This document shows, in pieces, positions 50,510 through 63,000 of a stretch of DNA of 64,000 nucleotides (position 1 is its first letter; each line of letters starts with the position of its first letter). The position numbers were made by a program, and so were the translations under genes. Origin of the DNA: Clavelina lepadiformis (Eukaryota > Chordata > Ascidiacea > Aplousobranchia > Clavelinidae); contig NC_135247.1 of the NCBI RefSeq assembly GCF_947623445.1, positions 1,366,501-1,430,500 of the forward strand, read 5' to 3'. Under the pieces are notes generated by a model. That model was not told where the DNA came from. It ran no database searches and saw only the letters and a list, made by a program, of their open reading frames with translations.

Positions 50510-51370
50510 TTCAGATCAATCATGACTACTTCAACCAGAAATTGAAAATTTTGTTTTGAAAATACCGATAACTTTTTGGAATCTATTAGACTAACTCCTT
50601 TATGCTTTGAGATATTGGTATGAAATTTTAACAATTGGTGGCAACATTCAATGCCAGTGAAAACACCAATTTTGTTAAAAAACGTGCTAAGAAGTTATGA
50701 CTCTAAATTTGAAGGTTACTTTAACAATTTTTAGCAATTCTACTCACTTTGTACATGTTTATTTCAAATTCTAAACTATGAGATAGTTCTACTGAGAAAA
50801 CATAATATAACCACCCATTTTCATATTAATCACGTGACTACTTTGACCGTAAAACCTTTAAAAATAGGCATTTTTGGCTGTTCATAACTCCTTTATGCTA
50901 AGATATTGTCTTCAAACTTCATTGGTAGATGTCAAAAGACTTCTTTGACGATTTTTGGCATATTAGCTAAAACGCGTAGCGTACAGTAATGTAAATCTAT
51001 TCGCTAACGGAACATCGGCTAAAACACATAACTTAAAACTCAGTCTACTCTACTTCTTACCAAGTCATGTTAAATATCATAACATGGTTGTACTGAATCT
51101 AAATAAATTAATCGATTTCTTTCAGGTTGACGACGTGACCACTTAGATCAGAAATCGCAAAAAAATTTGAAAACTGAGCACTTCTCGATGTTTAATAACT
51201 CATTTATGCTTTAAATATTGTCATTAAATTTCAGTGGTTGGTGGCAAAAGTTCCCTTTCGTTTTCAAGTAAAAGAACAACTTCATCTATAAACACGCATT
51301 CTGACATTAATCATGTGATTACTTTAACCATAAATTGCCGAGAAAATTTGACAATACGCGCCTTTTCTTA
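50510..51370. repeat. Diverged tandem repeat, period about 300 bp
   Basis: A block beginning like ATCACGTGACTACTTTGACC, followed 60-80 bp later by TAACTCCTTTATGCT--GATATTG and then a TTCA--GGTGGCAA-like block, recurs starting near 50518, 50832 and 51127, with a partial fourth copy near 51309. Spacing is 314, 295 and about 180 bp. Copies are heavily diverged. Open frames on the minus strand here follow the repeat and are unlikely to be genes. Confidence 0.6.
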
Positions 51371-52636
51371 ACACGTTAAACCGAAAGTCAGAAAGGATAA
51401 CTTGTTTTCCTGCATTTGTAAAAGTTGTTTTGTAGCGTTGATTAACGTATTATGCTTTTAGCGCTGTAAAAAGCACTGAAATAGTAGAATCAAAACCAGA
51501 ACCTCTTGCAGCAGAAAGTGTGAAAGGTTTTTATGTAAAGCTTAAATTAATTTAATAGCACCAAAAAATAATACCTCATTGGCTGCTAAAGGGATGTTGG
51601 AAGAAAAATGCAGACTTACAATGTTGCCGACACAATCAAATTGTCCTGAAAAATACTGCACACAAATTAATTTTTCATTTCTTTCTTTGTCTTGCTCAAC
51701 TGATAGTGAAAAACACTTATATAAATGTATTAAATGAATAATAAATCCATATATGTAATATGCAAATGCTGATAACATGAATGCCAAAGAAAAATCAATA
51801 AAAATCTTTTGCATAGATTTCATCAAAACAATATTTATTTAAAAATGTTTGCAAACCCACATTTAAAAACTAAATGCGTGATTCCTGGATTCAATCAATG
51901 CACATAAGATTCAAAGATTAATACAAGACAATAAAACTTCATGGAACTTATAAAAGGTTGTGTCGAATACAAAAGTTTGTGCAGATATCATTTGGCTTGG
52001 CTGCAACTATTTGCAATTTCTACGTCCATCTGCGTGTTAGAAACGGGACCTGGCTGGGAAAATTTATCACTTCAAGAACATTCGCATTAATATTTTGATC
52101 CGTATTGAATTTGGCTAAGTCCCAGTTTAGTTGTGTTTTCTGCTGAGCTTCAAAGGTTTTGGATTTTACAATAACAAATTAGTGTAAATAGCTGTGTGCA
52201 ATATATTCTGGAGCATCTGAAATGCCGTTAAATTCAGAAATTTATTGCCCAGGCTTGCCTTAATTTTGTAATATTACAGTAGCAAGTTTTCCTGAAACAA
52301 ACATCTTTCGTTTATGCAGATCATGTGATGTTTGGTTGAGTTATGTAGGTGGTTACTCAGCAATAATAGCTATTTTTCCGTTCGGGTTTCCACTCAAAGT
52401 CATTCCAATTAGGAAGAGGTGATTGCACTGCAATGATATATATTTAATTTTGATTAGAGTGAAGTCTCAAATGGATCAGCTTTACAGTGGTCAGTAAAAG
52501 GCATACGATCACTGGGTCAGCAGCCTGAAACTTTTAGCAGCCAAACTCAAACATACTTTTACTAAATTATTACTAAAACATGATCGGTAGTATATTAAAA
52601 CTGTCATTTACTAAAGTACTAAAAACTTTATTATAG
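51371..52636. other. Intergenic, no supported gene
   Basis: A 94-codon minus-strand frame (51826-51542) has two hydrophobic stretches but no splice context or similarity I recognise. If the SMG6-like copy downstream were complete, its EST1/14-3-3-like and DUF-like exons should be here; I did not find them. Confidence 0.4.
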
Positions 52637-54483
52637 ATCAGTTTACCAGAAGGCTTCGAGTTTTCTGGATTTGCATCGTTGTCACAAACCGAACATGAAC
52701 CACGATTTGCTCCCGTCACAGAATGCACTTCCCCTCAGCAGTGAGTGAAAGCTTTCAACTGCATACATCTTGACTTGATTCGTGACCTTGTGGAATATCT
52801 TTGCGGAATGAAGCAACCAACTACTTGCATTCAAGCAAGGAAGGTATCTTAGCTTCACAACATAGGTGTAAGTTATTTTATGCCGACTCTAGCTAAAGTT
52901 TTGTGTAATGCCTTCTGCTGTATATGAGGTGATTTTGTTTTCTTGCCACATTTTATCAAATGCTTCCATGAAAGATAAATTCACAGTTGTGTTTTCTTTT
53001 GCTGCGCACATATGCTTAATCACTATGAAATCATTTTTTTCTGGAAAATACTTAATAGCATACGCCGTCAAATACAGTAGATAGTCACTAATTTGTGCAT
53101 TAAGGTTTTGTACGTTTACCCTTCAACCAATTTGTTGTTGCCAGGTATGTGGTGGTGATTGAAAACACCGTTTCCTTGCAAGAATCAGCTCATCGCTTGT
53201 CGAGTGTGGATGATCAACCTGAAACGGTAAATGCTTTTATGGTCATCTTGGCGATGTGTTTTTGCAGTACTAAACCAGCTATGATGTTATTTTGACAAGA
53301 TCCTCGAAGATGATGCAAAACTCCAAGACATTGAGTCAGAGGAGGAAACCAGACAGGATGATGATTTATTCCAGTTGAGAGCTTTATGCGATTCACTTAA
53401 GAAAGAAAAACTTAAACACAAAAAAAGAAAAATACCAAATACAGGTTTGACAACGACATGGTAATTTGTGGCTAATGCTATCAGAAATGCCTTTTTGTCA
53501 CCAAGACTACTAAACTAATGTACTGATATTGTTCAAGAAATTAAATAAATATTTGGTGGTGATGTACTTGCTAATTATTGCTCGAAAACGGTTTAATGTA
53601 ATGACATGTTTATGCCGGTAATTTTACCCACCTCATTGAGGTATCTGCAATACCTCATGGTGTGTTTTGATATTGAATGCTTTGGCGTGAGCGTTAGCCA
53701 CAGTTTAATTATTCGATTTAGGATGCTTATTGATGAAGATGCTACTTCTTGCAACATTATACGTGCATAAATCAATTTTGTTTACCAATTTTCGACTTTT
53801 AAAGACAAGAATTTGCTGGTATGTTATTTCTTTTTGCGTAAGACATCTCTGGAGTCAGGTGACACACGTAATGGTACTGTCCATGTTAAACCACAACTAA
53901 TTCCTAATTCGTAAAACCCTGTTTCAGGCCTCGGTCTCTTCATGATTGGAGTAGTCCCACTTGTTGGTAAGTTGTAGAAACATTTACCTAGTTTACCATG
54001 GCTTGAATCCTTAATAGCTGTTGCTTGTTGTTCAGTGTTGGCCGAATTGCAAGGTCTGGCCCAAGACAGTACGGGGTGCACTGAACATGCAATAAAGGTG
54101 AAAGAGATTGCAGCAATGGTGGTGGAATTCTACAGCAGAAATTTTCATCAACACGCCACCCAAAGCTCCAGCCCTCTCCAATTGTTTCTGTTCCAGTCTT
54201 CCAGATCCAGTTGGATACGGGTGACAAGGTTCGTGAATTCTAACCTCCACCAAGCTTAATTAGGATTGAGGATTAACACGAAACGTGGTTTACATTTGTA
54301 CGGGACAAACGACGATTTGATACTACAGTGATCCAAAGTACGAAGAGCGAACCAATGGCGAAAATGCAAAGACTCATTTTACTGTTCTTTTAACCGATGA
54401 CCGAAACTTAGTTGCTTGCTAAAGAAAATTTCTACTTGATCGTTATATCAGAATTTTGCAAATGGGCTGGTGTTGATGCTTAA
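52637..54483 (+). pseudogene. SMG6: SMG6-like (EST1A) PIN nuclease, 5'-truncated and decaying copy
   Basis: Exon-like blocks with splice sites and compatible phases lie at 52637-52740 (LPEGFEFSGFASL, like the LPED-x-GF-PL motif of EST1/SMG proteins), 53145-53226, 53300-53444 (acidic then LCDSLKKEKLKHKKRK), 53928-53966 and from 54036. The last two give VVPLVVLAELQGLAQD, close to the SMG6 PIN motif VVPLIVINELDGLA, then a helix with VEFYSRNF. Further on, GTNDDLIL (54328-54351) and VLLTDDRNL (about 54393-54419) match the second and third catalytic Asp motifs, and EFCKWAGVDA before a TAA at 54481 matches the end of the protein. Against function: the first catalytic motif (PDTN) is read as PNS then a stop at 53903-53914 with about 13 residues missing, frame changes occur before and after NDDLIL, a stop follows RNLVAC, and no upstream SMG6 exons are visible. 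It retains introns, so it is not a retrocopy. SMG6 is the endonuclease of nonsense-mediated mRNA decay. Confidence 0.65.
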
Positions 54484-55013
54484 CCTGCCTTGATATTTTT
54501 CTATTTAACTCTGTGCCTTTTTATATACAAGTTCCTTTTATTTTCACTGAATTTCAAGCTTACATACAAAGCGCATGTTCCTCCTTATTTTCGTTTTGTT
54601 GCTATATCATTACGGTTTTGGTGTTGGGAATGAAATGCAAACTTTCTTACCAAAATGATTTTATGGGTTACAGGTTTTAAAACAGCAAATACAAGAGTGA
54701 ATACTAATCTAAATAATATATCGCTTAGCCAAGACCAAAGGCTGCAATAGTAAGACTTGCTCGTAGAAGTGGTGGTTCGATTTTCGGCCGAATCAAAATA
54801 AGATGAAAAGTGGAATCCTTAAGTTCCAAAGTCAAAACGGCTGACGTACCAGGCGTGTTATAAAATGCGTGTTGTTCACAGGTCAGTTTGCTTGTCCTAA
54901 GAATTGCAGTCACCATAAGAGAAGTTGATTAAAGCCAGAAATTGGCGTCAACCCAAATATTCAAACTGCGTCGTTTACTATGTGCAGTGCTTCGTCGCAT
55001 GACTGTAAAAAAT
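54484..55013. other. Intergenic, no gene seen
   Basis: Between the SMG6-like relic and the minisatellite. Only a chance 63-codon minus frame; no recognisable similarity. Confidence 0.45.
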
Positions 55014-55679
55014 ACTCAATTCCTTGAAAACTCTTAAAACTAGTCAAAAACACCTAATTTCTGGACAAGTCCTAAAGCTAAAGAAAGCACCTAATGCATA
55101 GAAAATTCCTAATAGCAGGGGAAGCACCTAATTCATAATAAACTCCTAATAGTAGGGGAAACACCTAATTTAGAGAAAATTCCTAAAAGTAGGGGAAACA
55201 CCTAATGCATAGAAAATCCTTGATAGTAGGGGAGGCACCTAATTTATAGAATATTCCTAATAGCAGGGGAAGCACCTAATTCATAATAAACTCCTAAAAG
55301 TAGGGGAAACACCTAATGCATAGAAAATCCGTAATAGTAGGGGAAACACCTAATTTATAGAAAATTCCTAAAAGTAGGGGAAACACCTAATGCATAGAAA
55401 ATCCTTGATAGTAGGGGAGGCACCTAATTTATAGAATATTCCTAATATTAGGGGAAGCAGCTAACTTATAGAAAATCCCTAAAAGTAGGGGAAGCACCTA
55501 ATTAATCAAAAAGTCCTAAAAGTAGGTAAAGCACTTAATTTATAGAGAAGTTGTAAATGTAGGGAAAGCACCTGATGCGTAGAAAAGTCCTATAATTAGA
55601 GAAAGCACCTACTTTCTAGACAATTACTTAAACTAGATAAAACACTTAACTTCGAGAGAAGTCTTAAAAATAGGAAAAC
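55014..55679. repeat. 37-bp minisatellite, 18 units without indels
   Basis: The unit runs CACCTAATTTATAGAAAATT followed by CCTAAAAGTAGGGGAAA. Unit starts fall every 37 bp (55014, 55051, 55088 and so on to 55643), giving 18 units and 666 bp with no length change. Central units are nearly identical while the first two and last five or six are much diverged. Blocks recur at higher order: the three units from 55162 are almost the same as the three from 55347 (185 bp, five units), and the pair from 55088 resembles the pair from 55236 (four units). Confidence 0.95.
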
Positions 55680-55764
55680 TCCCATGGGGAATTCTAATTC
55701 TTCACGTAAAGAGTGGCTTTAAGTGTGGTAAAAGTGACTTACGGCCCTTACGGTTATGGCCGTG

Positions 55765-55835
55765 AATTGGGCTGCCGTACATAGCTGGGTATCGAACCTA
55801 TCGCAACGAGTGCAGTGTCGCAGGACGCAAGTGGC
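55765..55835 (-). tRNA. tRNA-like relic with B-box
   Basis: On the minus strand the sequence has a GGTTCGATACC box, the consensus B-box/T-loop of a tRNA-type polymerase III promoter, about 45 bp after a TAGTTGCC segment. I cannot draw a full cloverleaf. It is probably a tRNA-derived SINE fragment or pseudogene. Confidence 0.3.
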
Positions 55836-55902
55836 AACTAGACAACGTTAAATTATCGTATTTAACCATGCATCAGGTGTTGATTCTTGTATAAAGGAAA
55901 GG

Positions 55903-55975
55903 TTACATACAGGGATTCGAACCCGGTACCCATTGCACTGAATGTATTTCAGCTGTCCTCGAGCTATACCACGGT
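55903..55975 (-). tRNA. tRNA-like pseudogene
   Basis: Reading minus, TGGTATAGCTCGAGGA resembles an A-box/D-arm, CTGA-AATACAT-TCAG could form an anticodon arm (loop would give UAC), and CCGGGTTCGAATCCCTG is a T-arm with one mismatch. The two sides of the acceptor stem do not pair and position 33 is not T. It is most likely a tRNA pseudogene or tRNA-derived repeat, not a functional gene. Confidence 0.45.
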
Positions 55976-56601
55976 TTTTCTAATAGCCTACAGTTAAAAA
56001 TACATACAACCATCAAATGTTTTTTTCTTCAAAGTAAATGAAGTTAAGCTTGATTTAGTGACTTTGTACTGAATTATCCCTAAATCATGACGTGAGAATT
56101 ATTTTCCGCTGACGTAAATAGTAAGTGGACCTGATGCCTGGAGCGATTGAAACAAAATTATATGAAGGGATTCTATGGCTGCAACCTTATGGGGCTTTAT
56201 CATTGATGTGCGATGATTGTGTTACAATTGGCATAATTTAAAAACCGGTTCCATGTAATTGTTGGCTTCTAATCTATCACTTTTCTGTCTTGCAGAAAAC
56301 CAACTTTATATGAGCATGGTTTAATATCTATGCATAATAAAAACGTCTTATCACATGATGCAAATACTAAGGACAATGTCTTTTATGTTGTTTGTCATTT
56401 CATCAATGCACATGGGTTCAGACATAAACGCAAATTTTCCAAACAACAAATTACAGACGCAAATAGAATAGAGAGCAAAGTGGGTGGGCACGTGATTGAC
56501 GACGTGACGAAGTGACGGCAGGAATGGAATAAGTTTATGAAATAACGATTTCAAACACGTAATTCCGGATGTACTGTGTAGTGTGTTGAAGTGCACGAAA
56601 A

Positions 56602-56846
56602 ACTCAGCCAAAACTAAAAATTGAAAGCACATTAAATGGGGAAGATAAATATGTAGTTCGTGACATCATGGGCAAAGTTTGAAGGAAAACAACGGTATCG
56701 TCATCACAACTATAACAGACATGCGCAAAAAACAGCCTAAACTAAAAAAAAAACATTTTAAATGGCGACGATAAATATGTAGTCCATGACATCATGAGCA
56801 AAGTTTAAAGAAAAGCAACAGTACTGTCCTCACAACTATCACAGAC
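56602..56846. repeat. Two-copy tandem repeat, about 122 bp per copy
   Basis: Copy 1 (about 56602-56721) and copy 2 (about 56722-56846) share, in order, CAGCC-AAACTAAAA, GATAAATATGTAGT-C, TGACATCATG-GCAAAGTTT and CACAACTAT-ACAGACAT. Both end in ACAGACAT. Divergence is moderate. Confidence 0.8.
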
Positions 56847-58584
56847 ATCGCACGAGCAGCAGTACTTCGTGTAACTGAACGTATCCATCTTTCGTGTGAG
56901 CTGACAAATAGCACAAGGACCACACCAGAATCAGACAGAAAAGTCATTGTACATGTCGTCCTGATTATATAAACAACATGAATGGTGATAAGAAAAACTA
57001 AGACAACGCTGTATCACATGACGTCACCTCTATATAATGAGTCTAATGACGTTCCCTCGTAGCCGTTCTCATTGACCTGGCAAGCCACAACAGACGCAGC
57101 AATGCTCTCCATGCCTCAGGGACACAGACAAGGTAATAATGACCAAAGCACAAATTCATGCAACCTGAAAGCAGCATACCAACAATTGATGCTCAATGTC
57201 TAGTTAGCGTTATTATGCACTGACAAACTGTCACTCTTTAGCAAGCACATATAGCAAAATGTTATGTTGAGTTCAAGGTCCGTTTAGCGCAGTACAACCC
57301 AAGTCTTGGGTTGACTTGACCGACCACTGTTATAATATGATATCACAAAAAACTAATGTTAATCTATAGTACTAACCAATGGCAAGTATGCAAACTCACG
57401 AGAAATTATTGCGCCTGTTGCGTCTGTCATCTGCCCGCTGGTTATATTAATCACTTCGAATAATAACAGTGAACTCTATCCAAGGCCCAGTAAAATCATT
57501 CTGTTTTCTGCAGAGAGCTTTTCAAACGAGCTGTTAGTTGACAATCTACGATAAGCTTAGACCACATGCCTTCAGTAAATCAGTTGATATATACAATCAG
57601 TCAACAAATTCTCAAATTTATCACCGCACCTACGCAGAGGACTCTACAAGCAAAAAATGTTATTAGTAAATAATTTAAATTAATTTACAAAGTTTTCTTC
57701 AAATCTACAATAATTTTAAAGCTGCTATTTCACTGCAACAATTTGTGCGTTCACAGCTATTTTTTATAGTTTCTTGTTGACCTAACTTAAATGTTATAAC
57801 ATAAATTTATCTTCTTCCTTCCTTCGATATTTCTTGACTCTTGTCGTTGCGCCAGACTCTGTGTCACAAACAACATGTTTCACATAATGCACGTAAGGCA
57901 TGTAAGGCAGCAAACCCCTGATTGGTTTGCAAGTATTTGTGGCTTAATTTGTGAACCGTTTTCAGTGCTGAGCTCATTCTGTGTTTTGCCTGAAGCGCAG
58001 CTGATTGATGTGAAGCGGCGTTTTGCGTGTTAATTCAACCGTACGCGTAGGTTTTCCGGTGACTGTAGCGAAAATATAGTTTGGCTGGTGTATTGAAAGC
58101 TGCTTCGTTTGTACGTCAAAGAGTAAATCGTTACACGTAGTAATTATAACTCGAAATTGAAATGTTATCACATTAATTCATATCAATTAACTTAATCCGA
58201 TGGATTCATTGTAATTGTGCTGCTGCTTATGACGTGTGGTGACGTCTGACCATTTGACCTTAAACTAATTGTCAGACAACTCTTTATATAAAATTTAACT
58301 CTAACGCTAACTATAGGAAATCAAGCTAGTAGCAACAAGTAGGCGTATGGTGTTTTACGTGATAAGGTTTATCCTTTTACTAAGGAAAGTTATTGCATGG
58401 CTTAAACCCGGCGATGATTCCGCATCACTCGAACCCCCGGTTTCCGAGCTAGTCTTTGTGCAAGTTACGTTTTTCACACATTTATTAATCTTGGTTTTTT
58501 ATTTTTTATATAGTAGGCTGTTATAGTCCGAATATGTAATATGTAAAAATGGTTATGGTTTCGTTTTGTTCGTAATGTATCGCC

Positions 58585-58645
58585 CAAGGACATTATAACG
58601 ATATGGCGCAAATGGGTATCGAACAAAGCCACATTTGATACGAGG
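58585..58645 (-). repeat. tRNA-like B-box relic
   Basis: On minus, GATATAGCTGGCCTCG resembles an A-box and TTGTTCGATACCC a B-box, about 30 bp apart. A similar B-box-like GGGGTTCGAGTGA lies near 58420-58440. They are probably tRNA-derived repeat remnants, like those at 55.8-56.0 kb. Confidence 0.3.
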
Positions 58646-60077
58646 CCAGCTATATCGAGCTGTAGACAAAAACTTCTTGCAGTAACCACAGATCTCTCCT
58701 GAACTAATCTAAACCGCGTTTGGAGTCAATCATCGTTTATTTTCAATTCATTTTACATTTTTTGACAACTGAAAACGCGTCCTCAAATCACCAAAATTAG
58801 GGACGAAGAAATTATACAAAAGCTGCATAAGAAGAGTAGTATATTGCCCAGTCAATATTTTTTGACGATATAACACACATGTTATCAGTATAGACGTATA
58901 TCTAAAACTGTCCTGTTAAATAAATGCATTCATATCAGTTGCATAAAAATACTTGTGTTTGGTTTAAACTTTACATTACAGCTAAAAAACAATTTTTCTA
59001 CACATTGCTTGCATATAAGTGCGAGAGAATGTTCCTTTTGAAATTGGTGTGCTATCTCAACCTTTCTCTTTCATTTGCACCAAACTTTATTTGCTTGTTT
59101 TTTGCTGTGAACGTATTACGAAATCTGCTCATAAATAGAGAACTTGCAAATTATGAGATAGCATGGTATATGTCCACAGCCTTAACACGCGTTGCAGCTA
59201 ATTTATCTGGAATGGACTTTTTTATTCCCAATGCAGAACCCTTTGGAACATAAGCCAAAGAAAATTCTTTCGATGTGTATGACGGGTGTGTGAAATTTAC
59301 GCTAACCGCTATCATCGAGCAAGAAGAGATATATACTTATAATACGTAACAAAATCTCATTAGAACATTGTAGAACCCGCTGCAGAGTTTTTACTTTGCT
59401 TTCCATATGCTCGTTAAAGGAAGCCATACAGCTCAATATGGGCTGAGCGTCCATCTGGAGTCTATTTTCCGTCATAGCTTCTCGAGAAGAAACTACGTGA
59501 CTTATAGGCCAATATACCCAGAAATCCGTTTAGTTTCTGTACGATGGTTTGTCGCAAGCTTGTCGATAATAATGGAAAGTTTCCGTACAATGAATGTGTT
59601 TAATTAAATCAAAGTACAGTCTTTATAAGCAATTTGCACCAGAAATAGAAACGGTCTACAGCAGCAGAGAAGGACCAACTAAACCATATACGAGTTATTA
59701 AGCTCTATGAAGATTGTAAAAATTAAATTAGATCTTGTTGTTCAAATGTTTATAAATTTCACTCCAACATGCGCTTGCCAACATTCTGTCTGCATATGTA
59801 AAGAAGAGCCCGCTGTTAACAGGGTTTTGACTTGAAAAAGCGAGATATTTCTTCATGGTCCATTGGGAAGAAAAGTTTATGTTCTTCCATTGACTATTAA
59901 AGCTGAGTGAGAAATATGGCAAGAGTTATTTGAGTTCTTAATAAAATTATTCATTATTATACGCGTTTGACGTCGAACGTCCCGTTCGAGTTTGAGAAGT
60001 CTTAAGTTTGGTTTTTGCATTTTCCTTTCTTTTCTCAGTCAAAGACGGTATTGCTAGGAGTTGCTTCTGAACAGATC

Positions 60078-63000
60078 ATGTCCCAGGAAGAAGCTGAATC
60101 TTCTCCTTTGCTGGATAAGAAGCAAGTTGAGGAAGAAGAGCAACTTCCAACTGTCTCTTTCCTACAACTTGTGAGTGTTTCTTCCAGGATTTTTACAGAA
60201 CGTTCAGATTTAGATTACAGATTTACAGTTTGAAGTATTGTGCAATGCAATGAAATACGTGCAATGAATACAAATTTTCGTAGGTTTTTCAAAGTCGTCT
60301 TTTAGTAGGTCCGATGGTGATCAGCTTTGTTTAATTTTCTCACAGCCATAAAAATTGGTCTTCATCATCTTCTCCGATTAAGACAATTTATTTAAGCTTT
60401 TAAACAATTCGTTCCAGTTTCGATACGCCACATCGCTGGATTATTTCTATATCGGGCTCGGGTCGCTTGCTGCGGCAGGATTTGGAATTACAGTTCCCGC
60501 CTTGTTTCTTTTTTTCGGCCACGGTATCAACGTCTTCACTACTTTCGGTCGTTACAAAGCATGCGGCTTAAATTATGAGACTTGCCACTCAGAAAATTAC
60601 ACCACCATGACCAAAACGTAAGTTAATTGAAAATCAAGTGACGTTTAAGCTTAGGCTACTGTACAATTGTTTTTCGCAGGGATACAGCACTTTCTAATAA
60701 AATGATTTTCAACAGGCAGTGGAACGACAAGATAATGCCAATGTTAAAATCTTTCGATAGCGACAGCATGGATACTATCATTGCGTTCATTATATCTGGA
60801 AGCGTAGCGTTCGTGGCCGGAACACTACAAATGTTTTTCTGGAATGTCAGCTCAACCAGGTCAGTTTTCCGACTAAATTAATCAGCCAAGTGAGTAAGAA
60901 GAGCAAGATTAAAACAAATTGCCACTTTTTTCATTTGAAGTAAAACACTGGAGCCAGAGTTGATGCAAATATTGTAATTGAAGACCTTACGAGTAATAAC
61001 TATACTCATTCTGTTACAACAAACTGTTACTAGACGATTATTGCTACTGCAATTATTTGCTACTTATACAAACAAAGCGTATATGTAATATTGTTACTTG
61101 TTACTTGAAATATCTGCAAAAAGTTTTAAAGTTTTAAATGTCGAAAATACTTCCTATTAATTTTTTGTTACCACATTGCTGATTACGAATTTCGGATTCC
61201 AAGTTTGCTTCAAAATCGATTGTTGTCATCAGATCTATAAGGGATATTAGAAATATGATTTCTATGTTGTTGCAGGCAAATCAAGACCATTCAGATTATG
61301 TATTTTCGGGCCATATTACGTCAGAACATCGGATTTCACGATCTCAATCCATCTGGTGAACTAAATACAAGATTATCTGGGTATGACGTCATATACAATT
61401 GTCTTAATGAGCTTTGGCATAAAAAATCTCGATTTGTTAAAGAACAACAATTTTCGTTACTAAAGATCGCCTCATGTTTCAAGTATTTTTCAGTGATATC
61501 GTCACTTTAAGAAAGGCTATCGGCGACAAACTGAGTTTGGTGATAGCTTATCTTGCCATGGCTGTGGCGTCCCTTGTCGTGGCACTTGTCTATGCATGGA
61601 AGGTTGCTCTTGTGGCGCTTGCCATGACGGTATTCATGATGATACCAGCTGGATTTTTATATCAGGTAAAACTTGAAATATAAAATTCTGTTTTATGAAA
61701 CCAAACGAAACGAACCGTATTCCTCACTTACGCTGCCATGCATATTGGTATAAATCTGAAACGTATATACTGTAGCTGAGAAAATTTTTACTGTTTGCTG
61801 TCAGGTTATGAATTTGAAAAACCTGACTTCTGTATTCAAACCTGTCCGTAGACACGTGCCAAATATTAACAATTAAAACTTTTACACTAAAACGACAATT
61901 TGAAATTCAAAATATTTTGCATAATAACAACCGAAGGGTAGGCCTAAAATTTATTCCAAGTCGACACGGTATAAAGTTACTGTAGGTATCTCAAACCTGT
62001 TTTTATCTTGGTAACTAACTTTCGAAAACAACACATTTTACAGTCACTTGCATATAACATGATAAAAAGTCCAGGCCAATATTTTTTACGTTATTACACA
62101 TCACATCATATCATATATCACATATCACATGTTTATAATAATAATAGGTAAGCCAAACGTTGTCTTGTAGCTATATTGTACCAGAGGTCTGAGGTACCTT
62201 TTGACCCTCAAGCCAGCTGCAAAGTTTTAAACAAGTTACGAAACAAAATATTATTCAGGTGCTCCGCAAAATCTGAAAAGGGTTCAGGAAAATATATAGA
62301 ATCTTGATCCTCTACTTGAACATGGCGCAGAGCATTGCATTTGTAAAAATTTAAACTTAAGACATTTTGACCTTTAATAACTTTACCTGCAGGAAGCTGG
62401 CTACCGGTTCCCTGGTCACTTATTCAGTTACTTATCCAAAACCTGAATTTAGCCACGTGTTACGTGGTTATTTCTTCCATTACATATTTATTTGCAGATA
62501 AAAGTTAGCCACCTAAAAATTAGTTAACGTTTCTTTACCTTTCTCAATTATTTCATTAGTTGATTGCTTTCTTGTAGGCAAAGTTATTAACCAACAATGA
62601 ATAAGTAACCAATGAACCGAAAACCTACTTTACTTTACTTTCTTCTATCGGTCCCTGCAGGTATTTTATAATCATCATCAGTAACTTGTGACTTATTTGT
62701 TGCAAATAAATACAGATAAACGACTTTTGTAAGAAACGGGAAACAAATGCTTATTCGAAGGCTGGCGCGACTGCAGAAGAAGCCATTTCTTCCGTAAAGA
62801 CTGTGGCAGCATTTAGTTGCCAAATGAAAGAAGTGGAAAGGTGAGATGGGAAATGTTTAACGAATTTTGTTTCTATTTGAATATCAACGCAAATGTTACC
62901 TCGGTTGACTAAGTACAGGAAATCACTTTTGTAAAGTAAACTGAAAAAATTGGAGTTTTTTCAGGCAAGTACAGTAGCTACTTTTAATGTTACTAATATT

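Larger units (their letters stand above)
55976..60038. other. Gene-poor interval with small repeats
   Basis: I find no exon I can defend between the tRNA-like relic and the ABC transporter. Small frames on both strands at 58.9-59.9 kb lack recognisable similarity and splice context. A tandem duplication (56602-56846) and another tRNA-like B-box (about 58590-58640) are listed separately. The 5' untranslated exon(s) of the transporter may lie here. Confidence 0.4.

Noticed and set aside
51542..51826. Minus-strand frame with two hydrophobic segments
   Set aside because: AT-rich DNA gives hydrophobic frames by chance; there are no splice sites, neighbours or similarity to support a membrane protein.
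55014..55679. CRISPR array
   Set aside because: Units are contiguous 37-bp repeats with no spacers, in animal DNA; it is a minisatellite.
55903..55975. Functional valine tRNA
   Set aside because: The anticodon loop could be read as UAC, but the acceptor stem does not pair and position 33 is wrong, so it is listed only as a tRNA-like pseudogene.
58924..59922. Cluster of short frames on both strands (58924-59253, 59407-59607, minus 59922-59728)
   Set aside because: Some look protein-like locally, but they do not link by phase and splice sites and I recognise no family.
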